Of a stretch of 64,000 nt of DNA, positions 17,946-26,516 are shown one piece after another. Below the pieces are notes generated by a model. That model was given only the letters and a program-made list of their open reading frames with translations. It was not told the DNA's origin and searched no databases. Made by a program: the position numbers and the translations under genes. The DNA is from an uncultured Prevotellaceae bacterium. Its GTDB lineage: Bacteria > Bacteroidota > Bacteroidia > Bacteroidales > Bacteroidaceae. The stretch covers positions 62,001 through 126,000 of the forward strand of contig ONMR01000004.1 in assembly GCA_900318995.1 (NCBI GenBank). Direction: 5' to 3'. Every line of letters starts with the position of its first letter. Within the stretch, counting starts at the first letter, position 1.

Positions 17946-20417
17946 TTATTTTTCTGGTTGAAGAATAGGGACTATCTCCAGGGCATCAGGAACCTTTTCA
18001 TCCAGAAGCGCAATCTTCCAGACTTCGCTGATGTTGCTGACATAATGGAAATTCAATCCGTTGAGATATTCAGCGGGAATTTCCTCGATATCACGCCTGT
18101 TCTCTGAGCAGAGTATGATATCCGTTATGCCTGCCCGCTTGGCTGCAAGGATTTTCTCGCGGATACCACCTACCGGAAGTACCTTGCCTCGCAGAGTGAT
18201 TTCGCCGGTCATGGCCAGATTGGCGCGAACCTTGCGCTGTGTAAATGCCGAAGCAATGGAAGTAGCCATCGTAATTCCGGCCGAAGGACCGTCTTTAGGT
18301 ATGGCACCTTCCGGTACGTGGATATGTACGTTCCAGGAATTGAATACAGCCGGATCCAGGTTCAACAGGCTGGCGTGGGCGCGTATGTACTCCATAGCCA
18401 GCATGGCCGATTCCTTCATCACGTCACCAAGATTTCCGGTAAGTGTCAGCTTGCCCTCCTTACCGCGGCTCAGGCTGGTTTCTACAAACAGTATCTCACC
18501 GCCGACGGCAGTCCAAGCCAGACCGGTAACCACGCCGGCATACTCATTCCCCTGATATTTGTCACGGGAGTAGGGTCTGGTACCCAAAAGCTCTTTGAGG
18601 TCTGCCGGTTTTACTGTCATCTTTCCGGCATCGGCGTCATTGGCATAAAGGCAGGCTGTCTTGCGGCAGATCTTGCCTATTTTCTTGTCCAGCTCACGTA
18701 CGCCCGATTCGCGTGTGTAGTTCTCAATGATGGCTTCGATGGCAGGTTTTGAGATGCTGAGCGAACCTTTCTTCAGTCCGTTGGCCTCCATCTCCTTAGG
18801 GATGAGGTGGCGCTTGGCTATTTCTATCTTCTCCTCAGTGATATAACCGCTGACCTCAATTATCTCCATACGGTCCAGCAGGGGAGCGGGAATGGTGTTG
18901 AGGTTATTGGCGGTAGCTATGAACATAACCTTTGACAGGTCATAGTCTATGTCCAGATAGTTGTCATGGAAAGCCACGTTCTGTTCTGGGTCAAGCACCT
19001 CAAGCATAGCCGAAGAAGGGTCACCCTGGGTTGTCATCTGACTCACTTTGTCAATCTCGTCAAGAATGAATACGGGGTTTGACGATCCGGCTTTGGCCAG
19101 GCCTTTTATGATGCGTCCCGGCATGGCTCCGATGTATGTCTTGCGGTGACCGCGGATTTCGGCCTCATCATGGAGACCGCCCAGTGAGATACGTACATAC
19201 TTGCGTTTCAGAGCGTTGGCAATGGAGAGTCCCAATGATGTCTTGCCGACTCCGGGAGGTCCGTAAAGGCATAGAATGGGTGATTTGAAGTCACCGCGAA
19301 GCTTCATGACCGCCAGGTGTTCCAGAATACGCTCCTTGACCTTTTCCAGTCCGTAATGGTCCTTGTCCAGCGCCTTACGGGCATAACTCATGTCAAGATT
19401 GTCTTTAGTGTATTCACCCCAAGGCAGGCTGAGTACGGTTTGCAGATATGACAACTGAACGTTATAATCCGGTGACTGGGAGTTGGTTCTCTCGAGTTTG
19501 ACCAGTTCCTTATCGAATATCTTGCGCACATCGGCACTCCATTTCTTCTGGTTTGCCTGAAGACGCATCTCTTCTATGTCCTGATCCTGGACGCTTCCGC
19601 CCAGCTCATCCTGTATGTTCTTGAGCTCCTGCTGCAGGAAATACTCTTTCTGCTGCTTGTCAATATCCTCATGGGTACGGCGCTGGATGCTCATCTTGAG
19701 CTCAGCCAGCTGTATCTCACGGTTGAGTATGGATAGCAAGGTAAGCGCACGGCTGGAGCAGGTGCCTTCGCGCAGCAGACGTGCCTTGTCCTTTATGTCA
19801 AACGGCAGGTTGGCGCATATGAAGTTAATCAGGAACAGTCCGTTGGAAATGTTCTTGAGCGCAAAGGCGGCGTCGGGCTGGATGTTCTCGGACAGCTTTA
19901 CGTACTTGATTGCTGCATCCTTGCATGAATCCACAATTGCCTTGAACTCCTTGCTGCGGGTAGGAGGCAGTACCTCAGGGAACAACTCGGCCACACCCAT
20001 CAGATAGGGGTCAAAATCCACTATGTGCTTGAGCTTGATTCTCTGCATGCCCTGCAATACGACCGTTGTGGTCTGGTCCGGCATGTCAAAAATGCGGATG
20101 ACCTTGGCCAATACGCCCACGGTATAGAGATCGTTCAGGTCCGGTTCTTCCGTGTCCGGGTCCTTCTGACAGAAAACTGCAATCTGTCTTGATTCAGCTG
20201 ATGCGTTCTGTATGAGTTTGAGTGACGATTTACGGCCTACTGTAACAGGCATTACAACAGTAGGAAACAGCACCATGTTCCTGAGCGGAAGCACGGGTAC
20301 CACCTCATCCAGTTGAGAGTCAAAAAGCCCGTTTTCATTTCCGTCAAAATCAGCTATCATTGAGAAAGCCGGATTTGATTCGTCATAAGATTCTTCTTGT
20401 TTCTTCTTCGTCCACAT
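17946..20417 (-). CDS. lon: ATP-dependent protease Lon
   Basis: 823 residues. N-terminal substrate-binding domain ([19 protein letters not shown]), coiled middle region, AAA+ module with Walker [10 protein letters not shown] and Walker B FILDEIDK, and the protease domain with catalytic Ser in [10 protein letters not shown] and Lys in [17 protein letters not shown]. Degrades misfolded and regulatory proteins in the cytoplasm. First gene of the operon lon-tgt-lptF/G-DEAD helicase. A TAAATTTG box at 20440-20447 (minus) provides the promoter. Confidence 0.97.
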   Translation of the reverse strand: MWTKKKQEESYDESNPAFSMIADFDGNENGLFDSQLDEVVPVLPLRNMVLFPTVVMPVTVGRKSSLKLIQNASAESRQIAVFCQKDPDTEEPDLNDLYTVGVLAKVIRIFDMPDQTTTVVLQGMQRIKLKHIVDFDPYLMGVAELFPEVLPPTRSKEFKAIVDSCKDAAIKYVKLSENIQPDAAFALKNISNGLFLINFICANLPFDIKDKARLLREGTCSSRALTLLSILNREIQLAELKMSIQRRTHEDIDKQQKEYFLQQELKNIQDELGGSVQDQDIEEMRLQANQKKWSADVRKIFDKELVKLERTNSQSPDYNVQLSYLQTVLSLPWGEYTKDNLDMSYARKALDKDHYGLEKVKERILEHLAVMKLRGDFKSPILCLYGPPGVGKTSLGLSIANALKRKYVRISLGGLHDEAEIRGHRKTYIGAMPGRIIKGLAKAGSSNPVFILDEIDKVSQMTTQGDPSSAMLEVLDPEQNVAFHDNYLDIDYDLSKVMFIATANNLNTIPAPLLDRMEIIEVSGYITEEKIEIAKRHLIPKEMEANGLKKGSLSISKPAIEAIIENYTRESGVRELDKKIGKICRKTACLYANDADAGKMTVKPADLKELLGTRPYSRDKYQGNEYAGVVTGLAWTAVGGEILFVETSLSRGKEGKLTLTGNLGDVMKESAMLAMEYIRAHASLLNLDPAVFNSWNVHIHVPEGAIPKDGPSAGITMATSIASAFTQRKVRANLAMTGEITLRGKVLPVGGIREKILAAKRAGITDIILCSENRRDIEEIPAEYLNGLNFHYVSNISEVWKIALLDEKVPDALEIVPILQPEK

Positions 20418-20439
20418 ATATCCTTCTGCAAATAATCTG

Positions 20440-20447
20440 CAAATTTA
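20440..20447 (-). promoter_or_regulatory. -7 box of the lon operon
   Basis: TAAATTTG on the minus strand, 23 bases before the lon start. Confidence 0.5.
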
Positions 20448-20509
20448 GATAATTGCGCGCATGTAACAGCTATTTGCAGAGTCAAAAGCGGTGAATAAAA
20501 CAAAAAAAG

Positions 20510-20517
20510 TAATTTTG
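20510..20517 (+). promoter_or_regulatory. -7 box of trmN6
   Basis: TAATTTTG, 23 bases before the ATG at 20540. Divergent from the lon promoter. Confidence 0.5.
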
Positions 20518-20539
20518 CAGCATTCTTCATCACTTCCGG

Positions 20540-21244
20540 ATGTCAAACCAGTACTTTGATTTCAAACGTTTCAGGATAGAGCAGGACCGATGCCCGATGA
20601 AGGTCGGGACCGACGGCGTGCTGCTGGGCGCCTGGTTCCCGATGAATGAAGGCTGCACGGTGCTGGATATCGGCACCGGAACCGGTCTTATGGCCATCAT
20701 GGCGGCACAGAGGGGAACGGGTAGGGTGACGGCAGTGGATATAGATCCCGATGCCGCCGGCCAGGCGCGTGCCAATGCTGCCAATTCTCCCTGGGCCGAG
20801 AGGATTGATGTGGTTTGTTCGGATATCGCCCTTTTCAACGCAGGTTTCAGATATGACAGAATCGTATGCAATCCTCCTTATTTCAGGGATTCGTTAAGGA
20901 GTCCTGACTCCGGCCGGAACACGGCACGTCACAATGACTCCCTGAGTTTTGAGACCCTGTCGGACTGTGCTTCAAGGTTACTCGCCGATGACGGCCGCCT
21001 GTGCCTGGTGCTGCCCCGGGATGCAGTTGAGACCTTTTCCAGGTGTGCCGCCGCCCAAGGGCTGTATATGTCACATAGGACTGATGTCGTTACGGCGCCG
21101 GGCAAGACTCCCAAACGCTCGCTTGTGGAGTTCGGCTTGAACTGTTCCGGGCTGAAGACAGAGCTGGTCAGCATATGCGGATCCGATGGCATGGAGACAT
21201 CGGAATACGTTAATCTTGTAAAGGATTTTTACCTGAAATACTAG
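20540..21244 (+). CDS. trmN6: tRNA1(Val) (adenine(37)-N6)-methyltransferase
   Basis: 234 residues. Class I SAM-dependent methyltransferase with motif I VLDIGTGTGLMAIMAAQ, an acidic motif (VTAVDIDPDA) and the adenine-N6 signature NPPYF (VCNPPYFRDS). The opening FDFKRFRIEQDRCPMKVGTDGVLLGAW is characteristic of the YfiC/TrmN6 family. Its end overlaps the convergent lipid-kinase gene by four bases. Confidence 0.9.
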   Translation: MSNQYFDFKRFRIEQDRCPMKVGTDGVLLGAWFPMNEGCTVLDIGTGTGLMAIMAAQRGTGRVTAVDIDPDAAGQARANAANSPWAERIDVVCSDIALFNAGFRYDRIVCNPPYFRDSLRSPDSGRNTARHNDSLSFETLSDCASRLLADDGRLCLVLPRDAVETFSRCAAAQGLYMSHRTDVVTAPGKTPKRSLVEFGLNCSGLKTELVSICGSDGMETSEYVNLVKDFYLKY

Positions 21245-22140
21245 ATGCCGCGACGCTTGTCGGGGATAAGCACCTTGAGTCCTGACGGGACAATCTCAAT
21301 CCTGATCTCCCTGCCCATTATCACGGGATCGCCGTCATAGTGCGCGGGGCCTTCCTTCTCGCGGGTTATGGTAACTCCGTTACATTTCCTTACGCTTACC
21401 TTGGGGTTCTTGTCAATCTGCCTGTTGAATAGCTGGAACGCTATGAGAGGGGCGTCGACCACGTTGAATGGATGGGCGGCAATTACATCCAAAAGACCGT
21501 CCTGGAGTGATGCTGTGGGTGCAATGAAGGCGTTGTTGCCCCATTGGTCGGCATTGGCGCAGGTTATGAAAAAAGCCTCGAATGTCTCGCTGGAATTGTC
21601 AAAGGAGAGCTTGTACGTCTCATTGTGGTAGGTGGCAATCTCCTTCATGATGCTCTCCAGATAAGTCAGGACTCCGCGGGTGCCCGCCTTAGAGAACGAA
21701 TCGCTCACCTTGGCGTCAAAACCTACTCCGCAAGTGCAGAAGAAAGGTTGGCCGTTCATGGTGCCGTAATCTATATCGGTGAATATGGATTTGTCCAACC
21801 ATTTTACCGCCTTGAAGGGGTCGATGGGGATTCCAAGATGACGCGCCAGGCCATTGCCTGACCCGCATGGTATGATACCAAGTGCAGTATCGGAGCCTAT
21901 CAGCCCGCAACCGACTTCGTTTACGGTGCCGTCACCTCCTACGGCAATTACTGCGTCATATCTTCTGGCTGCATACTCCCGGGCAATCTCAGTGGCATGG
22001 CCCTTGTGCTGAGTGTTGATGATTTCATAGTCATAGATGTCATTGTTGATAAACTTCTCAATGATGGGGACCACAGGCAACAGCTTGTGGCTCCCTGATA
22101 TGGGGTTGTATACAAAAACAATTTTCCTCTTGACGTTCAT
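21241..22140 (-). CDS. Diacylglycerol/sphingoid-type lipid kinase
   Basis: About 299 residues from MNVKRKIVFVYNPISGSHK; an ATG six codons upstream (22158) is possible but less family-like. NPISGSHK and AVGGDGTVNEVGCGL are the nucleotide-binding signatures of the DagK/sphingosine-kinase (LCB5) catalytic domain, followed by GIIPCGSGNGLARHLGIP. Such enzymes phosphorylate lipids with a free hydroxyl. It is divergent from the serine palmitoyltransferase gene (82 bases apart), so a sphingoid base or ceramide is a plausible substrate (inference). Confidence 0.88.
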   Translation of the reverse strand: MNVKRKIVFVYNPISGSHKLLPVVPIIEKFINNDIYDYEIINTQHKGHATEIAREYAARRYDAVIAVGGDGTVNEVGCGLIGSDTALGIIPCGSGNGLARHLGIPIDPFKAVKWLDKSIFTDIDYGTMNGQPFFCTCGVGFDAKVSDSFSKAGTRGVLTYLESIMKEIATYHNETYKLSFDNSSETFEAFFITCANADQWGNNAFIAPTASLQDGLLDVIAAHPFNVVDAPLIAFQLFNRQIDKNPKVSVRKCNGVTITREKEGPAHYDGDPVIMGREIRIEIVPSGLKVLIPDKRRGI

Positions 22141-22207
22141 TTCCGGACTCAGTTGCAAATCCCGACGCGAAGATAATTAAAAAGATTGCACCTATCGGCA
22201 AATTGAC

Positions 22208-22215
22208 TAATTTTG
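22208..22215 (+). promoter_or_regulatory. -7 box of the serine palmitoyltransferase gene
   Basis: TAATTTTG only 8 bases ahead of the ATG at 22223; the mRNA would be leaderless or nearly so. Confidence 0.45.
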
Positions 22216-22222
22216 CGCCGTT

Positions 22223-23407
22223 ATGAATAAACTTAGCGAAAGATGTGCAGCATATACTCTCCCGCAGGAGGGTAAGGCACAGGGTATCTATCCTTATCAC
22301 AGGTGTATCTCAAGCCAGCAGGACACTGAAGTTATCATGGAGGGACGCAAGGTCCTGATGTTCGGATCAAATTCATATCTGGGACTGACCAATCACCCCA
22401 AAGTAATAGAGGCAGCGGTAGAGGCTACAAGGAAATACGGTACAGGATGTGCCGGGTCACGTTACCTTAACGGTACGCTTGACCTGCACAAGGCGTTCGA
22501 GGCCGAACTTGCCGAGTTTGTGGGAAAGGAGGATGCCATGATTTTCAGCACCGGATTCCAGACCAACCTGGGTGCAATATCATGCCTGATGGGCAGGGAT
22601 GACTATGTCATCTGTGATGACCTGGACCATGCATCGATAGTGGACGGCCGACGCCTGTCATTTGCCAAGCCGCTCAAGTTCAAGCATAACGATATGGCAT
22701 CGCTCCAAAAGACCCTGAACCGTTGTGAGCCCGACTCACTCAAGCTTATAGTGGTGGACGGAGTGTTCAGCATGGAAGGCGATCTGGCTGACCTGCCGGG
22801 GATAGTTGCCCTTAAGGATGAAAACTGCTCCATCATGGTGGACGAGGCTCACGGACTGGGCGTTATGGGCGACCACGGACGCGGAGTCTGCAACCACTTC
22901 GGCCTTACCGACCAGGTGGATATCATAATGGGAACGTTCAGCAAATCACTTGCTGCCATAGGCGGTTTCATAGCTGCCGATGCTTCTGTCATTAACTGGG
23001 TCCGTCACCACTCGCGCTCTTATATATTCAGCGCCAGCAACACCCCGGCCGCAACAGCAGCCGCCCGTGCAGCACTTCAGATCATGAAGAACGAGCCGGA
23101 GCGCATCGCTCACTTGTGGGAGCTTACGGATTACGCACTTAATAACTTCCGCCAGCTGGGATTTGAGATAGGCAAGACATCGACTCCGATAATTCCTCTT
23201 TATATAAGGGATTTCTACAAGACCTTCTTCATCACAAAGATGCTGTTTGAGGAGGGCGTATTCGTGAATCCGGTCATACCGCCGGCCTGCGCCCCCGAGG
23301 ATACACTTATCCGTTTCTCACTCATGGCCACCCACACCAAGGAGCAGATAGACATTGCGACCGAGAAACTCGTCAAGTGCTTCAAAGCATACGAAATTCT
23401 GAAATAA
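22223..23407 (+). CDS. spt: Serine palmitoyltransferase-like alpha-oxoamine synthase
   Basis: 394 residues, fold-type I PLP enzyme of the alpha-oxoamine synthase family. It has VMFGSNSYLGLTNHPKV, the SIVDGRR and VDEAHGLGVMG motifs and the PLP lysine in TFSKSLAAIGGF. The N-terminus (GIYPYHRCISSQQDTEV) and overall sequence look like the Bacteroides enzyme that condenses serine with palmitoyl-CoA or -ACP to start sphingolipid synthesis, rather than KBL or BioF. Divergent from a lipid kinase, which supports the lipid role. Confidence 0.85.
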   Translation: MNKLSERCAAYTLPQEGKAQGIYPYHRCISSQQDTEVIMEGRKVLMFGSNSYLGLTNHPKVIEAAVEATRKYGTGCAGSRYLNGTLDLHKAFEAELAEFVGKEDAMIFSTGFQTNLGAISCLMGRDDYVICDDLDHASIVDGRRLSFAKPLKFKHNDMASLQKTLNRCEPDSLKLIVVDGVFSMEGDLADLPGIVALKDENCSIMVDEAHGLGVMGDHGRGVCNHFGLTDQVDIIMGTFSKSLAAIGGFIAADASVINWVRHHSRSYIFSASNTPAATAAARAALQIMKNEPERIAHLWELTDYALNNFRQLGFEIGKTSTPIIPLYIRDFYKTFFITKMLFEEGVFVNPVIPPACAPEDTLIRFSLMATHTKEQIDIATEKLVKCFKAYEILK

Positions 23408-23434
23408 TTTTTTGCGGATTCTACTCTAAAAGCG

Positions 23435-23442
23435 TACCTTTG
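23435..23442 (+). promoter_or_regulatory. -7 box of tRNA-Pro
   Basis: TACCTTTG with TTTG at 23411-23414, a spacing of 20, about 29 bases before the tRNA 5' end. Confidence 0.55.
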
Positions 23443-23470
23443 CACCGCTTTTCGGAGATAGGGAAGCTTT

Positions 23471-23545
23471 CGGGATGTAGTTCAGTCCGGTTAGAATGCC
23501 TGGTTTGGGACCAGGTGGTCGAAGGTTCGAATCCTTTCATCCCGA
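23471..23545 (+). tRNA. tRNA-Pro (anticodon TGG)
   Basis: The acceptor arm CGGGATG pairs with CATCCCG (23538-23544), discriminator A. Anticodon arm CCTGG / TTTGGGA loop / CCAGG gives anticodon TGG. The T arm contains GTTCGAATC. CCA is not encoded (ACA follows). Confidence 0.95.
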
Positions 23546-23594
23546 CAAAAATGGAGGCTTGACGGCCTCCTTTTTTGTCGGGATGAAAGGATTT
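23530..23594. repeat. Inverted copy of the tRNA-Pro 3' end around a terminator
   Basis: AATCCTTTCATCCCGAC (23530-23546, T arm and acceptor of the tRNA) is repeated in inverse orientation at 23577-23593. Between them GGAGGC/GCCTCC (23553-23570) and TTTTTT form the inner terminator stem. The primary transcript could fold into one long hairpin that competes with the tRNA fold. Confidence 0.7.
23553..23576 (+). terminator. tRNA-Pro terminator
   Basis: GGAGGC, 6-base loop, GCCTCC, T6. Confidence 0.6.
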
Positions 23595-23599
23595 GGACC

Positions 23600-23630
23600 G
23601 GGGCTCAATGAGCCCCTTTTCCTTTTTTTC
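23600..23630 (+). terminator. Second terminator-like hairpin after tRNA-Pro
   Basis: GGGGCTC, loop AAT, GAGCCCC, followed by TTTTCCTTTTTTT. Confidence 0.55.
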
Positions 23631-23643
23631 ACCTGCGTGGAGC

Positions 23644-23788
23644 TCGCCAAAGTGTCCCACAGTGATGTGCTTTGTGGGGCTTGTGAGGCGGGTTGGTGTG
23701 TTACATACCCCCTTTTTCGGGGGTGTGTCCCACACTGACCCGCGTTTGAGCGTATTCTCGATGGGGTTGGTGTGGGACACTTTGGCGA
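23644..23788. mobile_element. Foldback (MITE-like) element with 18-bp perfect inverted ends
   Basis: TCGCCAAAGTGTCCCACA at 23644-23661 is repeated exactly in inverse orientation at 23771-23788. The 145-bp interval contains further internal dyads (CCCCC..GGGGG around 23708-23727 and GTGTCCCACAC) and no convincing gene. No target duplication could be confirmed. Confidence 0.5.
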
Positions 23789-23846
23789 AATGAGCCGGGG
23801 TTTGCAAATTTTGTATTAATTAGGTTGGGGGGTAATAAAAAAGCAG

Positions 23847-23854
23847 TACCTTTG
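23847..23854 (+). promoter_or_regulatory. -7 box of the ncRNA
   Basis: TACCTTTG with TTG at 23825-23827, a good spacing; transcription would begin near 23861. Confidence 0.55.
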
Positions 23855-23860
23855 CAGTCA

Positions 23861-24113
23861 GGAAAGCAGAATGGATTGAATCAGAGTTTTCCTATTATTG
23901 AGTTGTGCGCATAACGCACATTGTGTAAGCTTGGCTTACCCCTATTTTTAAGTTGGTTACTTTATAACCGCCCGACTTGGAAAACGGTCAATAAGAAGAG
24001 TAGTAAAAGTATTTGTTTACTATATAGACTCTGATTTGAAAGTACAAAAGGCATTACTGCCCGCGTACCGAAGACGTAAACAAGAGAGGTTTTATTGTTT
24101 ATGTCTTTTTTTT
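23861..24113 (+). ncRNA. Structured ncRNA, probably 6S-like (Bacteroidales-1 type)
   Basis: An independent transcription unit without an open frame. A closing stem pairs AATCAGAGT (23879-23887) with ACTCTGATT (24028-24036). Inside are small hairpins GTGCG/CGCAC, GTAAGC/GCTTAC and GGTTA/TAACC. It ends at an 11-bp hairpin (24073-24083 with 24095-24105) and eight T. A long closing stem around about 140-160 bases resembles 6S RNA and the Bacteroidales-1 motif, which has been proposed to be 6S. It ends 66 bases before the arginine decarboxylase gene, so a regulatory leader of the polyamine operon is the alternative reading. Confidence 0.55.
24073..24113 (+). terminator. Intrinsic terminator of the ncRNA
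   Basis: GACGTAAACAA pairs with TTGTTTATGTC (one G-T pair) followed by T8. Confidence 0.75.
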
Positions 24114-24178
24114 GCCCCCTCACGCTGAGGGTCAGGAAAAAGGCTGGATGGTTGAACTTTTAAAACGTTTTTGAGTAG

Positions 24179-25636
24179 ATGGATCAGCGAAAAGCTCCCG
24201 TTTATGAAGCTCTGCAGGAGTTCCGCAGGAACAGAGTGGTACCGTTTGATGTACCCGGTCACAAAAGAGGCAGGGGAAACCCCGAACTTGTTGCTCTGCT
24301 GGGAAAGCAGTGCGTTGAGTTGGACGTAAACTCAATGAAACCCCTGGACAATCTCTGTCACCCCATTTCAGTAATCAAGGAGGCCGAAGAACTTGCCGCC
24401 GAGGCATTCGGCGCCGCACACGCATTCCTGATGGTGGGCGGTACCACATCGGCCGTACAGACCATGGTGCTGACAGCCTGCAAGAGCGGCGAGAAGATCA
24501 TCCTGCCGCGCAACGTGCACCGCAGCGTCATCAACGCCCTGGTCGTGAACGGTGCAACTCCCATTTACGTCAATCCCGATACAGACAGCCGCCTGGGTAT
24601 AGCCCTGGGCATGAAGATATCGCAGGTGGAGCGCGCCATCGAGGAGAACCCCGAGGCAAAGGCCATCCTGGTGAACAATCCCACATACTACGGCATCTGC
24701 TCCAACCTTAAGAAGATTGTGGAACTTGCTCACGAACACGGAATGCTGGTGCTGGTGGACGAGGCTCACGGAACACACTTCTATTTTGGTGAGGATATGC
24801 CTCTTACAGCCATGGCCGCTGGGGCCGATATGTCATCGGTCTCGATGCACAAGTCGGGCGGAAGCCTTACTCAGAGCTCATTCCTGCTTACTGGCCCGGG
24901 CGTGAGCGCCGGTTATGTGCGCCAGGTGATAAACCTTACGCAGACCACAAGCGCATCGTACCTGCTTATTTCAAGTCTTGACATATCACGCCGTAACCTG
25001 GCCCTGCGTGGCAAGGAGCTCTTCAGGGAGGTTATGCGCATAGCCAATTACGCCCGCACCGAGATTAACAAGATAGGAGGCTACTACGCTTACGGCAAGG
25101 AGCTGATAAACGGTGACAGCGTGTTTGATTTCGATCCCACCAAACTTACCGTTTACACCCTGGATATCGGTCTGGCAGGCATTGAGGTTTATGATCTGCT
25201 GCGTGACGAGTATGATATCCAACTGGAGCTGGGTGATATGGGTAACGTACTGGCATACATATCGATAGGTGACCGTATGCGTGAGGTTGAGCGTCTGGTG
25301 AGTGCGCTGGTTGACGTCAAGCGCCGTTACAGCAAGGACCGTACCGGTCTGTTTGACCATGAGTACATCAACCCGTCGGTGGTGATGACTCCGCAGGAGG
25401 CTTTCTACGCTCCCAAGGAGGAGATGATTCCCATCCGCGAGACCAACGGACGTATATGTACGGAGTTTGTAATGTGCTATCCTCCCGGAATTCCTATCCT
25501 GGCCCCGGGTGAGCGCATCACGCAGGAAATCATCGACTACATACTCTACGCAAAGGAGAAGGGCTGTCAGCTGACCGGTCCCGAGGATGAGAAGGTAGAG
25601 CGTCTGAATGTGATTAAGGAAAGTACAACATATTGA
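24179..25636 (+). CDS. speA: Arginine decarboxylase (fold-I Orn/Lys/Arg decarboxylase)
   Basis: 485 residues. PLP-dependent fold type I decarboxylase: DVPGHKRGRGN near the start, LVDEAHGTH (192-200) and the PLP lysine in SVSMHKSGGS (Lys225). The short form without the wing domain is typical of biosynthetic enzymes. With agmatinase two genes downstream, arginine to agmatine is the likely reaction; lysine or ornithine cannot be excluded from sequence alone. First gene of the polyamine operon (speA-speE-like-speB-CASDH-CASDC), with 13 bases to the next gene. Confidence 0.88.
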   Translation: MDQRKAPVYEALQEFRRNRVVPFDVPGHKRGRGNPELVALLGKQCVELDVNSMKPLDNLCHPISVIKEAEELAAEAFGAAHAFLMVGGTTSAVQTMVLTACKSGEKIILPRNVHRSVINALVVNGATPIYVNPDTDSRLGIALGMKISQVERAIEENPEAKAILVNNPTYYGICSNLKKIVELAHEHGMLVLVDEAHGTHFYFGEDMPLTAMAAGADMSSVSMHKSGGSLTQSSFLLTGPGVSAGYVRQVINLTQTTSASYLLISSLDISRRNLALRGKELFREVMRIANYARTEINKIGGYYAYGKELINGDSVFDFDPTKLTVYTLDIGLAGIEVYDLLRDEYDIQLELGDMGNVLAYISIGDRMREVERLVSALVDVKRRYSKDRTGLFDHEYINPSVVMTPQEAFYAPKEEMIPIRETNGRICTEFVMCYPPGIPILAPGERITQEIIDYILYAKEKGCQLTGPEDEKVERLNVIKESTTY

Positions 25637-25649
25637 TTCTGTAAAGCTT

Positions 25650-26513
25650 ATGGAATTCTGGTTTACTGAGTTGCATACTCCCAACGTCAAGTTCTCCGTA
25701 AAGGTCGACAAGCACCTCTACACCAGTGAGAATGACCTGGGTAGGGTGGATATCTTTGAGTCACCCGAGTTTGGCCGCTTTCTGGCGGTTGACGGCTACA
25801 TAATCTTTACCCAGAGGGATGAATTCATCTACGATGAGATGCTGTCACACATTCCCATGGCCGTGAATCCCAATGCCCAGAAGGTGCTGGTATTCGGATC
25901 GGGCGACGGAGGCGTGGTACGTGAGCTGCTCAAATATCAGTCTATACAGCAGATTGACCTGATTGAGATAAACGAGGGTGTTGTACAGGCCTGCCGTGAG
26001 TATTTCCCCGAGATGGCTGAGTCACTGGATGATCCGCGCGTGACCATCTACACCGAGAACGCTCTGCGTTACATCCGCCATATAGAGAATGAGTATGACC
26101 TGATTGTGGTTGACTCGGCCGGATTCTACGGCCCGGGAGAGAGTCTGCTTACCCGTGAGTTCTACGGCAGCTGCTACAAGGCACTCAAGGCCGACGGCAT
26201 CATGGTAAACCAGCATCAGAGCCCCTTCTACGAGGAGGACCGCCTGGAGACCCAGAAGGCTCACATGCGTATCGTGAACAGGTTCCCCATAAGTCGCGTA
26301 TATCAGGCCCATATCCCCACATACCCGTCGGGTTACTGGCTCTTTGGATTTGCATCCAAGAAGTATCGTCCCGTGCTGGACCTGGATGCCGATGCATGGA
26401 ACAAGCTGGGTATCAAGACCAACTATTACACAACCAACCTCCACAAGGGCTGTTTTGCCCTGCCTGCATACGTAGAGCGCATGCTGGCCGATGTGGAGCA
26501 GATAAAGGACTGA
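25650..26513 (+). CDS. speE: Spermidine synthase-like aminopropyltransferase
   Basis: 287 residues with the SpeE two-domain layout: N-terminal beta sheet (FTELHTPNVKFSVKV) and a SAM-fold domain with GSGDGG (83-88) and IEINEGVV. The acceptor-site signature, usually DSSDP or DSTDP, reads DSAGF (155-159), so the second Asp that contacts the amine is replaced by Gly. No speD is in the cluster to make decarboxylated SAM. The substrate may therefore differ from putrescine or decarboxylated SAM; symbol given for family only. It is 13 bases after speA and 3 bases before speB. Confidence 0.8.
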   Translation: MEFWFTELHTPNVKFSVKVDKHLYTSENDLGRVDIFESPEFGRFLAVDGYIIFTQRDEFIYDEMLSHIPMAVNPNAQKVLVFGSGDGGVVRELLKYQSIQQIDLIEINEGVVQACREYFPEMAESLDDPRVTIYTENALRYIRHIENEYDLIVVDSAGFYGPGESLLTREFYGSCYKALKADGIMVNQHQSPFYEEDRLETQKAHMRIVNRFPISRVYQAHIPTYPSGYWLFGFASKKYRPVLDLDADAWNKLGIKTNYYTTNLHKGCFALPAYVERMLADVEQIKD

Positions 26514-26516
26514 ACT

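Noticed and set aside
17213-17968. A 251-codon plus-strand frame across tgt
   Set aside because: Lies wholly opposite tgt and lon codons; tgt is unambiguous.
23421-23807. A 128-codon minus-strand frame (and a plus-strand one) over tRNA-Pro and the foldback element
   Set aside because: It is translated tRNA and inverted-repeat sequence (the VGMKGFEP type of spurious protein); no promoter or codon pattern supports it.
24986-25711. A 241-codon minus-strand frame opposite speA
   Set aside because: Shadow frame; Gln/Val-rich composition mirrors the codons of the true gene.
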